Below are positions 50,861 through 60,549 of a stretch of DNA of 64,000 bases, one piece after another. A model generated the notes under the pieces. The model did not search any database. It saw only the letters and a program-made list of their open reading frames with translations, and was not told the origin of the DNA. Positions within the stretch are counted from its first letter, which is position 1. Every line of letters begins with the position of its first letter. Source of the DNA: Bacteroidetes bacterium UBA7674 (GTDB taxonomy: Bacteria > Bacteroidota > Bacteroidia > Chitinophagales > Chitinophagaceae); contig DLHG01000010.1 of NCBI GenBank assembly GCA_002483105.1, positions 124,001 to 188,000 of the forward strand, in the 5' to 3' direction. The translations under genes were made by a program, and so were the position numbers.

Positions 50861-52981
50861 TTACTTGTAGGTAATGCCCATATTATGGAACATAAATGCC
50901 CATTTATCGGCTGCTTCCTGTATGATCTTGTCCGTTGGCTTGCCTGCGCCATGGCCTGCATTAGTCTCTATCCTGATGAGGATAGGTTTGTCGCAAGCCT
51001 GGGCCTTTTGTAATGTAGCAGCAAACTTGAAAGAGTGAGCGGGAACCACACGGTCGTCATGGTCGGCAGTAGTGATCATTGTTGCCGGGTAGCATGTTTG
51101 AGGCTTTACTGCATGAACCGGAGAATACTTCAACAGGTAGTCAAACATTTCCTTGTTGTCCTCAGCAGTTCCGTAGTCGTAAGACCAACCGGCTCCGGCA
51201 GTGAACTTGTGGTAGCGCAGCATATCCAGCACGCCTACCGCAGGGAAGCAAACTTTGAACAGGTCGGGGCGCTGAGTGAGGCAAGCGCCTACCAACAGGC
51301 CACCGTTAGAACCACCGGAAATAGCCAGGAAGTCCGGTGACGCATATTTCTCCTGTATAAGATAAGTAGCCGCCGCAATGAAATCGTCGAATACGTTTTG
51401 TTTGTTCATTTTAGTACCTGCATCGTGCCATTTATCACCGTACTCACCGCCACCGCGGATGTTAGCCACAGCATAAATGCCTCCCATATCCATCAGTATG
51501 ACATTGCTCAGGCTGAATGAAGGAGTGATATTGACATTAAAACCACCATAACCATAAAGCAGCGTCGGGTTCCTTCCGTTAAGCACCAGGCCTTTCTTGT
51601 AGGTTAAGATCATTGGTATCTTGGTTCCGTCCTTAGACTGGTAAAAGACCTGTTTGCTCTCATATTGGCTAGGGTCGAATTTCACACCAGCTTTCTTATA
51701 CACGTCTGACTTACCAGTTTCTATATTGTATTTGAAGATAGTTGGCGGGTATATGTAAGAAGTGAACGTGTAATACAGCTCCTTTTCTTCCATTTTACCA
51801 CTAAAACCACTAGCTGTACCCAGGCCGGGTAATGCTATAGTGCGCTCCAGTTTACCATCAAGGCTGTACTGGCGGACTTCTGAAACCGCGTCTTTCAGGT
51901 ATTGTGCGAAGAATTTGCGACCGCAAGTAGAAACCGTAAGCGGGAATTCTGTTTCGGGAATCAGGGTCTTCCAGTTTTGCGGCTGCGGGTTAGCTGCATC
52001 CACTACAACCAGCTTACGATTAGGCGCTCCCTGGTTGGTGACGATATACAACTTGCCATTCTCTGCATAAACTACATCCTGCTCATGTTCAAAATCGGTA
52101 ACGATACGCACCAATTGAGATTTTGGATCAGTGATATCATACAGATACAGGTCATTTCCGTAAGTAGCATTAGCACCTGATATGATAAGGTACTTACCAT
52201 CTTCTGTAACACCGCCGCCTATGTAGCGCCGGGGTGTTTGTTCACCACCAAAGATCAGCTTATCATTGCCTTGTCTTGTATTTAACTGATGGTAGTACAG
52301 TTTGTGTAATTGAGTTTTCTCAGAGAGCTCGCTACCTTTTGGCTTATCATAGCTACTATAGTAAAACCCATCATTATCTTTCCAGGAAAGTCCACTGAAC
52401 TTCACATCACGTAGGGTATCACCTATCATTTTCTTACTGGCAGCATCCCATACTATAACCTTCCTCCAGTCTGACCCACCCTCTGATATCTGGAAAGCGA
52501 CGAGGGAGCCATCTTTGCTGAACTCTATGCCTGCCAGGGACGTGGTTCCTTCGCGCGAGAAAGTATTTGGATCCAGGAAAACTTCCGGGTCACCATTACC
52601 TTTCTGACGATAAAGTACATACTGGTTCTGAACTCCATTGTTCTTATAGAAATAAGTATATCCACCTTCAACGAAGGGAGCGGAATATTTCTCATAGTTC
52701 CAAAGTTCTGTGAGTTTTGCTTTTATCTTTTCAGTCCCCGGAATGGCCTGCAGATAGTTTTGGGTGTAGGCGTTTTGCTCTTTTACCCATGCCCCGGTTT
52801 CCTTAGAGCGATCATCTTCGAGCCAGCGATATGGATCTTTCACAGTAGTACCGAAAAAATCATCTGCCTGGCTTGACTCTTTTGTCTTGGGATAATTGTC
52901 CATCTGGCCTTGCTCCGAATTTTGTGACATAGCATTTTGCGCGGTTAATAATACTACTGCGGACAGTAAGATATATTTCAT
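50861..52981 (-). CDS. Prolyl oligopeptidase family serine peptidase
   Basis: Cleaves short peptides after proline (S9A). The signal peptide is MKYILLSAVVLLTAQNAMSQ, so it is periplasmic or secreted. A short helical segment and seven-bladed propeller (DPYRWLEDDRSKETGAWVKEQNAYT onward) precede the alpha/beta hydrolase domain. Catalytic residues are Ser558 in SGGSNGGLL, the Asp pair in ADHDDRVVPAHS and His677 in NAGHGAG. The length of 706 aa matches the family. It is single-gene transcribed, upstream of aspS but separated from it by a terminator. Confidence 0.96.
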   Translation of the reverse strand: MKYILLSAVVLLTAQNAMSQNSEQGQMDNYPKTKESSQADDFFGTTVKDPYRWLEDDRSKETGAWVKEQNAYTQNYLQAIPGTEKIKAKLTELWNYEKYSAPFVEGGYTYFYKNNGVQNQYVLYRQKGNGDPEVFLDPNTFSREGTTSLAGIEFSKDGSLVAFQISEGGSDWRKVIVWDAASKKMIGDTLRDVKFSGLSWKDNDGFYYSSYDKPKGSELSEKTQLHKLYYHQLNTRQGNDKLIFGGEQTPRRYIGGGVTEDGKYLIISGANATYGNDLYLYDITDPKSQLVRIVTDFEHEQDVVYAENGKLYIVTNQGAPNRKLVVVDAANPQPQNWKTLIPETEFPLTVSTCGRKFFAQYLKDAVSEVRQYSLDGKLERTIALPGLGTASGFSGKMEEKELYYTFTSYIYPPTIFKYNIETGKSDVYKKAGVKFDPSQYESKQVFYQSKDGTKIPMILTYKKGLVLNGRNPTLLYGYGGFNVNITPSFSLSNVILMDMGGIYAVANIRGGGEYGDKWHDAGTKMNKQNVFDDFIAAATYLIQEKYASPDFLAISGGSNGGLLVGACLTQRPDLFKVCFPAVGVLDMLRYHKFTAGAGWSYDYGTAEDNKEMFDYLLKYSPVHAVKPQTCYPATMITTADHDDRVVPAHSFKFAATLQKAQACDKPILIRIETNAGHGAGKPTDKIIQEAADKWAFMFHNMGITYK

Positions 52982-53201
52982 AATAACTAATTTAAAATGT
53001 GGCGGAGCAACGAAAATAGAGAAAATAGAGGGTTACGCCAATTAGTAGCAAAACGGCATGTTTTATGCAAAATATAGTTTAACACCTCCTGTAAAATAAT
53101 ATACCGAGAGGAAAGGTTATTTTTACACGGTTTTTGTAAGAAAAAGTCTGAAAAGGTTTCTTAAAATATTAAGAAATATCTTCCTGGGTATTATTGGCCT
53201 G

Positions 53202-56200
53202 TTGATATTGATAGTGGTACTGGTGAATTTCTCACCGGTACAGAACTTTATTGTCACAAGAGTCACCAATATACTTTCGGATAAATTGAAGACAACAGTC
53301 AGTATCCGCAATGTAAGAATCGACTTTCTTAACCGCTTATTAATAGAAGGGGTTTATGTAGAAGGCCAGGCCAAAGACACACTATTATATGCGGGTAAAA
53401 TAGAAGTAAAGATTACGGACTGGTTCTTTGTAAAAAAAGAAAAACCTGTCATCTCTTACGTTGGGCTACACGATGCGTATGCACATCTATATAGAACTAA
53501 CAAGTCTGATGAGTGGAATTACCAGTTTATTGTTGATGCATTTGACTCAGGGCCATCAACAAATAAACCGAAAAAGAAAAATGACTTTGAGATAGACCTG
53601 AAGAAACTGGATATTCACAATGTGCGTTTCCATATGGATGATGCATGGGTAGGCCAGGATATAGATATGGACATCGGCGACCTGGACCTTGATGCTGATA
53701 AGCTAGACCTTAAGAACAGGAAAATTGATGTAGATAAAATAGACATCAAGAGCTTTGTATTATCTATAAAAGATTTTCAGGGAGGCAGGCCACCTAAACC
53801 GAAAGTGGCCAAACTTGCGGACACAACTTCGTTCAACCCCAACAACTGGGATATCAACTTTGATAAAATACTATTGGCGGACTGTTCTTTTAACCTGAAA
53901 GCCAACGATAAGACCCCGGCGAAAGATGAATTTGACCCTGAGCATCTAGTTATCACAGGAATAAATCTTGATGTAGATGGGATATATATACGAGGCGATA
54001 CGCTTCATGGAAAAATAGAACACCTGTCGGCCAATGAACGTTGCGGACTGATAGTAAGAGAGCTTCGAAGTAAGGTTACGGTTTCGTCGTTGGCTTCTAT
54101 TTGTGAAGACCTGTACCTGGAGACCAACAATAGCATATTGCAGGATTATTATGCCATGCACTATCATCGCTTTACCGATTTTAAGAACTACATCATGAAC
54201 GTGCGCATGGAAGCGCACTTTAATAAATCGAGCATAGACTCAAAGGACATCGCCTACTTTGCTCCAGCATTGAAAGAGTTTCCTGCGAAAATATCATTGG
54301 CGGGGGATATTAAAGGTAGTGTGGCAGATATACAAGGAACAGACCTGTTTATATCAGACGGCTCCAGCACTGTGAAAGGTGACCTGCATATGATAGGACT
54401 ACCTGATATCAACTTCACCTTTATTGACTATAAAAACGCAGAAGTGCTGACAACAGGTGCAGGCATATTGAAATACATGCCCGCACTGAGGAATGACCCG
54501 AATATAGCCATAGAGAAACTGGCTTATGTACACTTTAAAGGGAACTACAAGGGCTTTATAGAAAACTTTGCTGCGAATGGTGTGCTGAGCACCAACCTTG
54601 GTACAATTGAATCGGATGTGCAACTAAGTATGCCGAAGTTCAACAGCAACACTGCCGCATATTCCGGCACTGTAAAAACTACGAATTTTAATTTAGGCGC
54701 TATACTTCGTCAACCGGACCTCGGCACTTTGACTTTTGACGGTAAAGTAAGCGGCACTTCTTTCGATCCTGCTATCGCCAAGATAGATATCAATGCAACG
54801 ATAGGGCGTATCATCTTCAAAGGGTATGAGTACAAGAACATATATGCAGAAGGAACGTTGGCCAAAAAACGCTTTGATGGTAAGGCCCTGATAGATGACC
54901 CCAACCTGGCCATGGCCTTCAATGGTACATTCGACTTTAATGATGATCTGCCTAAGGTAAACGCTACTGCCAATGTGTTGGCCAGTGATATGGCCGCCCT
55001 TAACCTGACAAAAGATTCCATCAAACTCAGCGCTGACTTTGACCTCAACGCAACGGGTAGTAGTATTGATGACTTTATCGGTTCTGCGAAGCTCTATAAT
55101 ATTAACCTGATAAGAAATAACCACCGTCTTGATGTTGACTCTATATACCTGAACTCAGGCTTTGAGAATGGCGAAAAATTCCTGACCGTGCAGAGCAATG
55201 ACGTGTCGGCCAACCTGAGAGGAAATTTTGAATTGAGTAGTCTTCCTTACTCTTTCCAGTATTATATATCGGGCTACCTGCCTAACTATATCAGCCCGCC
55301 AACAGAAGCTGCACCACCGCAGGAAATCACCTTCTCTATCACAACTAAATCTATCGACAGCATATTGGGTGTGATAGCAACGGGAGTAACGGGCTTTGAG
55401 AATACTACACTTAATGGTTCTCTGAACACCATCAACCAGACACTGACGCTTAACCTGAAATCTGCCAACGGCTCTATCGGTTCGGTCCATATGTATGACA
55501 TCAACATAGATGGAACGGGAGATTTTCGCAGACTGAAAGTAGATGGTAGTGTCAGCTCTATAGTAGTTGGCGATAGTGTAGTGGACGGCTCACTGAAGCT
55601 GAATGCCTCCCTGGGCAATGACTCGTTGTTGTTCAAAATTGCAACAACTTCTGCGGGCTCTTATGGTACTGCTACCCTTAACGGGCAGGCGTATGCCAGC
55701 GGAGACTCGCTATACCTGACCATGCTGCCATCGGAGTTCTTCCTGAACAAGAACAGGTGGGAGATTCCTTCCAGCAATAGTGTAGTATTGAGCGACAAGT
55801 ACCTGTACATAAGGAATCTGAACATAGAATCAGGTTTGCAGAAAATTGCTATTAATACAAAAGAGGAAACGACCAAGCAGACAGTTGACATTAAGGTAGA
55901 GAACCTGGATATAGAGCAAATAGGAGCGATAGCAGGTATCTCTGAGTACCAACCGGAAGGGCGCATAAATGGTAGTTTCCGGATAGATAATGTATTTGGC
56001 AAGCAGTACTTTGTGGCTGACATAAAAGCCAGCGATGTAAAATTGCTGAATGATACGCTAGGCAATGTGATAGTAAGCGGCAATTATGACCAGGCGAAGG
56101 ACATGCTTTTCCTTGACCCTGTAAGTGGTATATACAGAGGCATTGCAACGATAAATGTATATGGCAAAGTGCGTACTGACAGCACCAGTAATCAAAGACT

Positions 56201-57965
56201 GGATGGTGGTATTCGCTTCAATAATGCCCCCCTGTCCTGGACACAATCCTTCCTGACAGGATTCCTCAGCAATATACAAGGTACAGTAGGTGGAGAAGTT
56301 TTCCTGACAGGAACAGGAATATCACCGGAACTAAAAGGCACGGTGTACCTGAATAAAGTAGCTACAAAAGTTGACTTCCTTGGCCTTACCTACAGGATAC
56401 CGGAAGCCAAGATAGTGATAGACGAAAGCAAGATAGACCTTGGTGACATTAAAGTACTTGACCCTAATGATAACATCGCCAACCTGAGTGGTATCATTAC
56501 CCATCAGCGGTTCAACAACATGCGTCTTTCCTTCTCGATGAAAGCAAATGAATTTGATGTCATTAACCTGAAAGAAAATGAGAGTTCGGTATTCTATGGT
56601 AACCTGACAGCAAAGATCGACCGCTTTAACCTGACAGGACCGCCTAACAATATTAAAATAGACATTACTGCTACCCCGATGAAGAAGTCTCACCTGTTCC
56701 TTCCTGTAGATCAGGGGTCGGATGTTAGTACTTATAACTATATACAGTTTGCCCAATATGGACAAGAACAACCGGTGATAGTAAAGAGCCGTAAGAACAA
56801 AGTAACGCTGGTTATTAATGCAAACCTGACACCCGATGGTGAGATAACAATGGTGATAGACCCGACCACCGGTGATGCCATTAACGCATCAGGTTATGGC
56901 AACCTGAAGCTGAACATACCAATTGGCGGAGATATAACTATGTATGGCGATTACCTGCTGGAATCAGGCGACTATACATTCACGTTTAACCAACTGGCCT
57001 TCAAGCGTAAATTCATTCTGAACCAGGGCAGTAAAATATCGTTTAAGGGACCTATTGCCGAAACTGCGTTGAACGTAGAAGGCATTTATACAACTAAGGC
57101 CAGACTGTATGACTTATTGAGTGACGGTGAAAAGTCAGCATTGAATTCCGGTGACGCAGGCGAGATTGCAGAAACAAAGAAACCTCAGAATGTGGATGTA
57201 ACGCTCCATATGAAAGGAACATTAAAAGAACCAATATTGAGCTTTAATCTTGACTTACGAGACAGGAGTTCCATGGGTACACTTGCTTACCTGAAACTGG
57301 AGTCTATTAACAAGAATGAGCGTGAATTACTGGATCAGGTTGCATCGTTGTTGCTTGTAAATACCTTCATATCGCCTCAAGGTCTTGGTGGAGGCGGTGG
57401 TTATGCGGGTGTTGCTATTAATAACATCAGTGATATCGTATCGTCTACGGCATCATCACAGTTAACTAACATTGTCAGTAAACTAACAGGTAATGAGAAC
57501 CTTACAATAGACCTTAAATACAAGAACTATAACCTGAGCGATCCATCAGGCGGCATCAACAGGAATGCGTTTACCGGCATGGTAACGCAAAATCTTCTGA
57601 AAGACAGGCTTATAGTAGAAGTCGGAGGATCGTACGATTGGGGAAGGCCCTCTACCGGCACAGCTACATCTAATACATTTAACCTTGCCGGTGACTTCAG
57701 GTTGCAATGGCTGATGACTGAAAGTGGCAATTTCCGCCTGAACCTATTCCGTACCAGTGCTTTCGATGTGCTTTCGGAAAAAAACATCTCCAGAGGCGGC
57801 ATTGGTTTGACCTGGAGAAAAAGCTTTGACGGACTGGATGATTTCTTTAAGAGCCGTAACCAGCGCAAGCTTGACAGGGAGAAGGAAAGACAGGAAAGGG
57901 AGAAAAAAGTAGGCATCGGCCCTATACCTTATGAAATGGATAGCCTAGTAAAAGGCACCTGGTAA
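53202..57965 (+). CDS. tamB: Very large TamB/DUF490 family translocation and assembly module protein
   Basis: A 1587-aa AsmA/TamB-like protein that spans the periplasm and assists outer-membrane protein or lipid transport. The listed start is a TTG at 53202 in the N-terminal anchor helix (ILIVVLVNFSPVQN), which is probably too late: the frame is open from 53100 and KRFLKILRNIFLGIIGLL precedes it. Long amphipathic beta repeats fill the middle. The C-terminal DUF490 domain ends in GIGLTWRKSFDGLDDFFKSRN. A Gly-rich LGGGGGYAG segment lies near residue 1405. The stop abuts the stop of the convergent glycosyltransferase gene. Confidence 0.9.
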   Translation: MILIVVLVNFSPVQNFIVTRVTNILSDKLKTTVSIRNVRIDFLNRLLIEGVYVEGQAKDTLLYAGKIEVKITDWFFVKKEKPVISYVGLHDAYAHLYRTNKSDEWNYQFIVDAFDSGPSTNKPKKKNDFEIDLKKLDIHNVRFHMDDAWVGQDIDMDIGDLDLDADKLDLKNRKIDVDKIDIKSFVLSIKDFQGGRPPKPKVAKLADTTSFNPNNWDINFDKILLADCSFNLKANDKTPAKDEFDPEHLVITGINLDVDGIYIRGDTLHGKIEHLSANERCGLIVRELRSKVTVSSLASICEDLYLETNNSILQDYYAMHYHRFTDFKNYIMNVRMEAHFNKSSIDSKDIAYFAPALKEFPAKISLAGDIKGSVADIQGTDLFISDGSSTVKGDLHMIGLPDINFTFIDYKNAEVLTTGAGILKYMPALRNDPNIAIEKLAYVHFKGNYKGFIENFAANGVLSTNLGTIESDVQLSMPKFNSNTAAYSGTVKTTNFNLGAILRQPDLGTLTFDGKVSGTSFDPAIAKIDINATIGRIIFKGYEYKNIYAEGTLAKKRFDGKALIDDPNLAMAFNGTFDFNDDLPKVNATANVLASDMAALNLTKDSIKLSADFDLNATGSSIDDFIGSAKLYNINLIRNNHRLDVDSIYLNSGFENGEKFLTVQSNDVSANLRGNFELSSLPYSFQYYISGYLPNYISPPTEAAPPQEITFSITTKSIDSILGVIATGVTGFENTTLNGSLNTINQTLTLNLKSANGSIGSVHMYDINIDGTGDFRRLKVDGSVSSIVVGDSVVDGSLKLNASLGNDSLLFKIATTSAGSYGTATLNGQAYASGDSLYLTMLPSEFFLNKNRWEIPSSNSVVLSDKYLYIRNLNIESGLQKIAINTKEETTKQTVDIKVENLDIEQIGAIAGISEYQPEGRINGSFRIDNVFGKQYFVADIKASDVKLLNDTLGNVIVSGNYDQAKDMLFLDPVSGIYRGIATINVYGKVRTDSTSNQRLDGGIRFNNAPLSWTQSFLTGFLSNIQGTVGGEVFLTGTGISPELKGTVYLNKVATKVDFLGLTYRIPEAKIVIDESKIDLGDIKVLDPNDNIANLSGIITHQRFNNMRLSFSMKANEFDVINLKENESSVFYGNLTAKIDRFNLTGPPNNIKIDITATPMKKSHLFLPVDQGSDVSTYNYIQFAQYGQEQPVIVKSRKNKVTLVINANLTPDGEITMVIDPTTGDAINASGYGNLKLNIPIGGDITMYGDYLLESGDYTFTFNQLAFKRKFILNQGSKISFKGPIAETALNVEGIYTTKARLYDLLSDGEKSALNSGDAGEIAETKKPQNVDVTLHMKGTLKEPILSFNLDLRDRSSMGTLAYLKLESINKNERELLDQVASLLLVNTFISPQGLGGGGGYAGVAINNISDIVSSTASSQLTNIVSKLTGNENLTIDLKYKNYNLSDPSGGINRNAFTGMVTQNLLKDRLIVEVGGSYDWGRPSTGTATSNTFNLAGDFRLQWLMTESGNFRLNLFRTSAFDVLSEKNISRGGIGLTWRKSFDGLDDFFKSRNQRKLDREKERQEREKKVGIGPIPYEMDSLVKGTW

Positions 57966-59150
57966 TTAACGTGCTGCTACTTCCGTAAGATAAGTTGCCA
58001 GCAACTTTGCGATAGCATCCCAACCAAAACTATTCTGAATCACCTCGATACCTTTAGCGCCTACCTTCTTACGTAAGTCCTCAGCACTCAATAATTCAAT
58101 AACACTATTGGCGAAAGCTGTTGGGTCTGTCTGCATGATAGCACCATCACCACTGGCGATGCCAAGGCCTTTGAAGCCTATATTGGAGCATACTACAGGA
58201 ATGCCCATTGCCATAGCTTCCAGCACCTTGTTCTGCGTACCTGCACCAAAACGAAGAGGTGCGACGACTACACTGGCAGTGTCATATACAGCGGCAATAT
58301 CTTCTACAAAACCTGTAACACTTATGTAATCGTTTGCTAAGTCCTGCACCTTTTGCACAGGACGTTGTCCGGCAATGACAAACTTTGTCTGTGGAAATTT
58401 CTGATGAATGGCAGGTAATATTTCCTGCACGAAATAGACTACCGCGTCTACATTCGGTGCATAGTCCATATTACCGGTAAAAAGTAAAGTATGGTTGTGG
58501 CTATAATCATGCTGACGGGGATGAAAGGTATCAAGGTCAACACCATTAGGTAGCAGACGGATATTATCAATCTTGTGCGTCTTCTTTAAATACTCCAGAT
58601 CTTCAACAGAGCAGACAAGCGACATGTTGTACTTCTTAAGTATAGACTCATACTTTAAGACACGCCTCTGTTCCAGTGTTTCAAAAGATTTCTTTAGTAC
58701 ACTGCTCTTCATCTTCATTCTTCTTTCCCAATAGAGCGAGAAAGCATCAGGGAGATCAAGTATGCGGGGAATATCCTTTCGTTCTGCCAGATATGGTGAC
58801 ATACGCAGGTGTTGCACATGCACGGCATCAAACTTATGAACTTTTAAAACCTCATTAAGCTTTTTCTGCATCTCAGCAGACTTGAAATATAATACCTGCA
58901 AAGGCGTATCGTCCCAGGCCGCAGAAAGGCAATTTATCGCAGACTTCCACTTAGGCAAATATATGAGATGTACTTCTTTGAATATCTTTTCGAGTTCTGT
59001 GCGGTATTGTTCTTCCTCGGGCGTTTGAGTGAAAGTAACCAGGTACAATTCATGCTCCTTTTGCAATCTGCGGGCGAGATTGAAAATTTTCAGTTTGTCC
59101 CCACGATAAGGGGGGTACGGTATCCTGTTAGCTAAGAAGAGTATCTTCAA
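57966..59150 (-). CDS. GT4-type glycosyltransferase (Stp1/TIGR03087-like)
   Basis: The 394 aa form the GT-B fold. The N-terminal acceptor domain starts MKILFLANRIPYPPYRGDKLKIFNLARRL, like sugar transferases associated with exopolysaccharide and PEP-CTERM loci. The donor domain has LLFTGNMDYAPNVDAVVYFVQEILP, KFVIAGQRPV, SVTGFVEDIAAVYDTASVVVAPLRFGAGTQNKVLEAMAMGIPVVCS. It is cytoplasmic or membrane-peripheral. A second protein of the same type lies at 60550 beyond ribBA. The sugar donor is unknown. Confidence 0.88.
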   Translation of the reverse strand: MKILFLANRIPYPPYRGDKLKIFNLARRLQKEHELYLVTFTQTPEEEQYRTELEKIFKEVHLIYLPKWKSAINCLSAAWDDTPLQVLYFKSAEMQKKLNEVLKVHKFDAVHVQHLRMSPYLAERKDIPRILDLPDAFSLYWERRMKMKSSVLKKSFETLEQRRVLKYESILKKYNMSLVCSVEDLEYLKKTHKIDNIRLLPNGVDLDTFHPRQHDYSHNHTLLFTGNMDYAPNVDAVVYFVQEILPAIHQKFPQTKFVIAGQRPVQKVQDLANDYISVTGFVEDIAAVYDTASVVVAPLRFGAGTQNKVLEAMAMGIPVVCSNIGFKGLGIASGDGAIMQTDPTAFANSVIELLSAEDLRKKVGAKGIEVIQNSFGWDAIAKLLATYLTEVAAR

Positions 59151-59247
59151 GATAATATTGTTTCTTTAACCGCAAAGGCGCTAAGCTCTTATTTTTCAGC
59201 GAATGCCTGCGATGTCTGCGGGAGATATTTTACAAACAAAGGAAACG

Positions 59248-60447
59248 CTATTTCAAAATTTCATGTCCGAGTTTATCCCGCTTTGTTTGCAGGTAAAACT
59301 CGTTGTGCGGATTAGGTACCGTTTCTATTGCTACGTTTTCCACTATTTCTAAACCATAACCTTCAAGGCCAGCGCGCTTGCGTGGATTGTTGGTCATCAG
59401 TTTTATTTTAGACACACCCAGGTGACGAAGTATCTGCGCGCCTACACCATAATCACGTTCGTCCATTTTGAAGCCTAAAGCAAGGTTAGCTTCTACTGTA
59501 TCCTTTCCTTCTTCCTGTAATTTGTACGCTTTCAGTTTATTGAACAAGCCTATTCCCCTGCCCTCCTGGTTCATATACAACACTACACCTTTACCGGCAG
59601 CTTCTACCATTTCCATCGCCTTGTGCAATTGCTCACCGCAATCGCAACGAAGTGAGTGGAGTATATCACCTGTAAAGCAAGAACTATGTACCCTTACAAG
59701 TACAGGCTCACCTTCTTCCCAGTTACCCTTTTTCAGAGCAAGATGGTTTTCACCTGTATTGGTCTGGCGGAAAGCATACAATTCAAAGTCACCGTATTTG
59801 GTAGGCATATGGACATGTACTTCTTCTGCCACTAAGCTTTCCGTACGTAAGCGATATTCGATCAGGTCTTTTATAGAAATGATCTTAAGATCAAATTTCT
59901 TAGCTATTTCTTTCAGCTCAGGAAGACGCGCCATAGTGCCATCGTCGTTCATGATCTCTACCAGTACACCTGCCGGTTCAAATCCTGCAAGTCGAGCCAG
60001 GTCGACAGTAGCCTCAGTATGTCCTGAACGGCGAAGTACACCCTCATTTCTTGCCCTTAACGGGAAGATATGGCCGGGGCGACCCAAGTCTGCGGGTTTT
60101 GTATCGGGATTAATTAATGCCTGTACCGTTTGGGCACGATCGTGTGCAGAGATACCAGTGGTGCAACCATGTCCGATCAAGTCAACAGAAACAGTGAACG
60201 GAGTCTGGTGAAGTACGGTGTTATCCTGTACCATAAGGTTCAGCTTCAGCTCATCGCAACGCTGCTCCGTAATGGGGGCACATATAAGTCCGCGCCCGTG
60301 CTTGGACATAAAATTGATAATTTCAGGAGTAACATTGCGCGCGGCAGTTACGAAGTCACCCTCGTTCTCACGGTCCTCATCGTCTACCACTATCAGCAGC
60401 TTACCGTTCCGGAGGTCTTCAAGGGCTGATTCTATCGTATCTAACAT
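59248..60447 (-). CDS. ribBA: Bifunctional 3,4-dihydroxy-2-butanone-4-phosphate synthase / GTP cyclohydrolase II
   Basis: Feeds both branches of riboflavin synthesis from ribulose 5-phosphate and GTP. The N-terminal RibB domain (residues 1-200) has the metal and acid motif DDEDRENEGD (22-31), TVSVDL, HGCTTGISAHDR and RSGHTEATVDLARLAG. The C-terminal RibA domain (205-399) has VRVHSSCFTGDILHSLRCDC with zinc ligands C257, C268 and C270, then NQEGRGIGL and TNNPRKRAGLEGYGL. The length of 399 aa is full. It sits between two glycosyltransferase genes without apparent functional link. Confidence 0.97.
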   Translation of the reverse strand: MLDTIESALEDLRNGKLLIVVDDEDRENEGDFVTAARNVTPEIINFMSKHGRGLICAPITEQRCDELKLNLMVQDNTVLHQTPFTVSVDLIGHGCTTGISAHDRAQTVQALINPDTKPADLGRPGHIFPLRARNEGVLRRSGHTEATVDLARLAGFEPAGVLVEIMNDDGTMARLPELKEIAKKFDLKIISIKDLIEYRLRTESLVAEEVHVHMPTKYGDFELYAFRQTNTGENHLALKKGNWEEGEPVLVRVHSSCFTGDILHSLRCDCGEQLHKAMEMVEAAGKGVVLYMNQEGRGIGLFNKLKAYKLQEEGKDTVEANLALGFKMDERDYGVGAQILRHLGVSKIKLMTNNPRKRAGLEGYGLEIVENVAIETVPNPHNEFYLQTKRDKLGHEILK

Positions 60448-60472
60448 ATATATCTCTGCTAAAAATAGGATG

Positions 60473-60480
60473 CAAAGTTA
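60473..60480 (-). promoter_or_regulatory. Putative -7 element TAACTTTG of ribBA
   Basis: TAACTTTG on the minus strand lies 26 bases before the ribBA ATG. No FMN riboswitch is visible between it and the gene. Confidence 0.5.
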
Positions 60481-60549
60481 CGCATGTTATTGCTACTAAA
60501 CAGGGAAACATGCAATAATTAAAGCTATATATAACGACAGGCAATACGG

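Noticed and set aside
59468..60211. 247-aa plus-strand open frame
   Set aside because: Antisense to ribBA, which has all catalytic motifs; length is a by-product of codon usage.
60448..60549. FMN riboswitch before ribBA
   Set aside because: The gap is about 100 bases and lacks the conserved FMN-aptamer segments.
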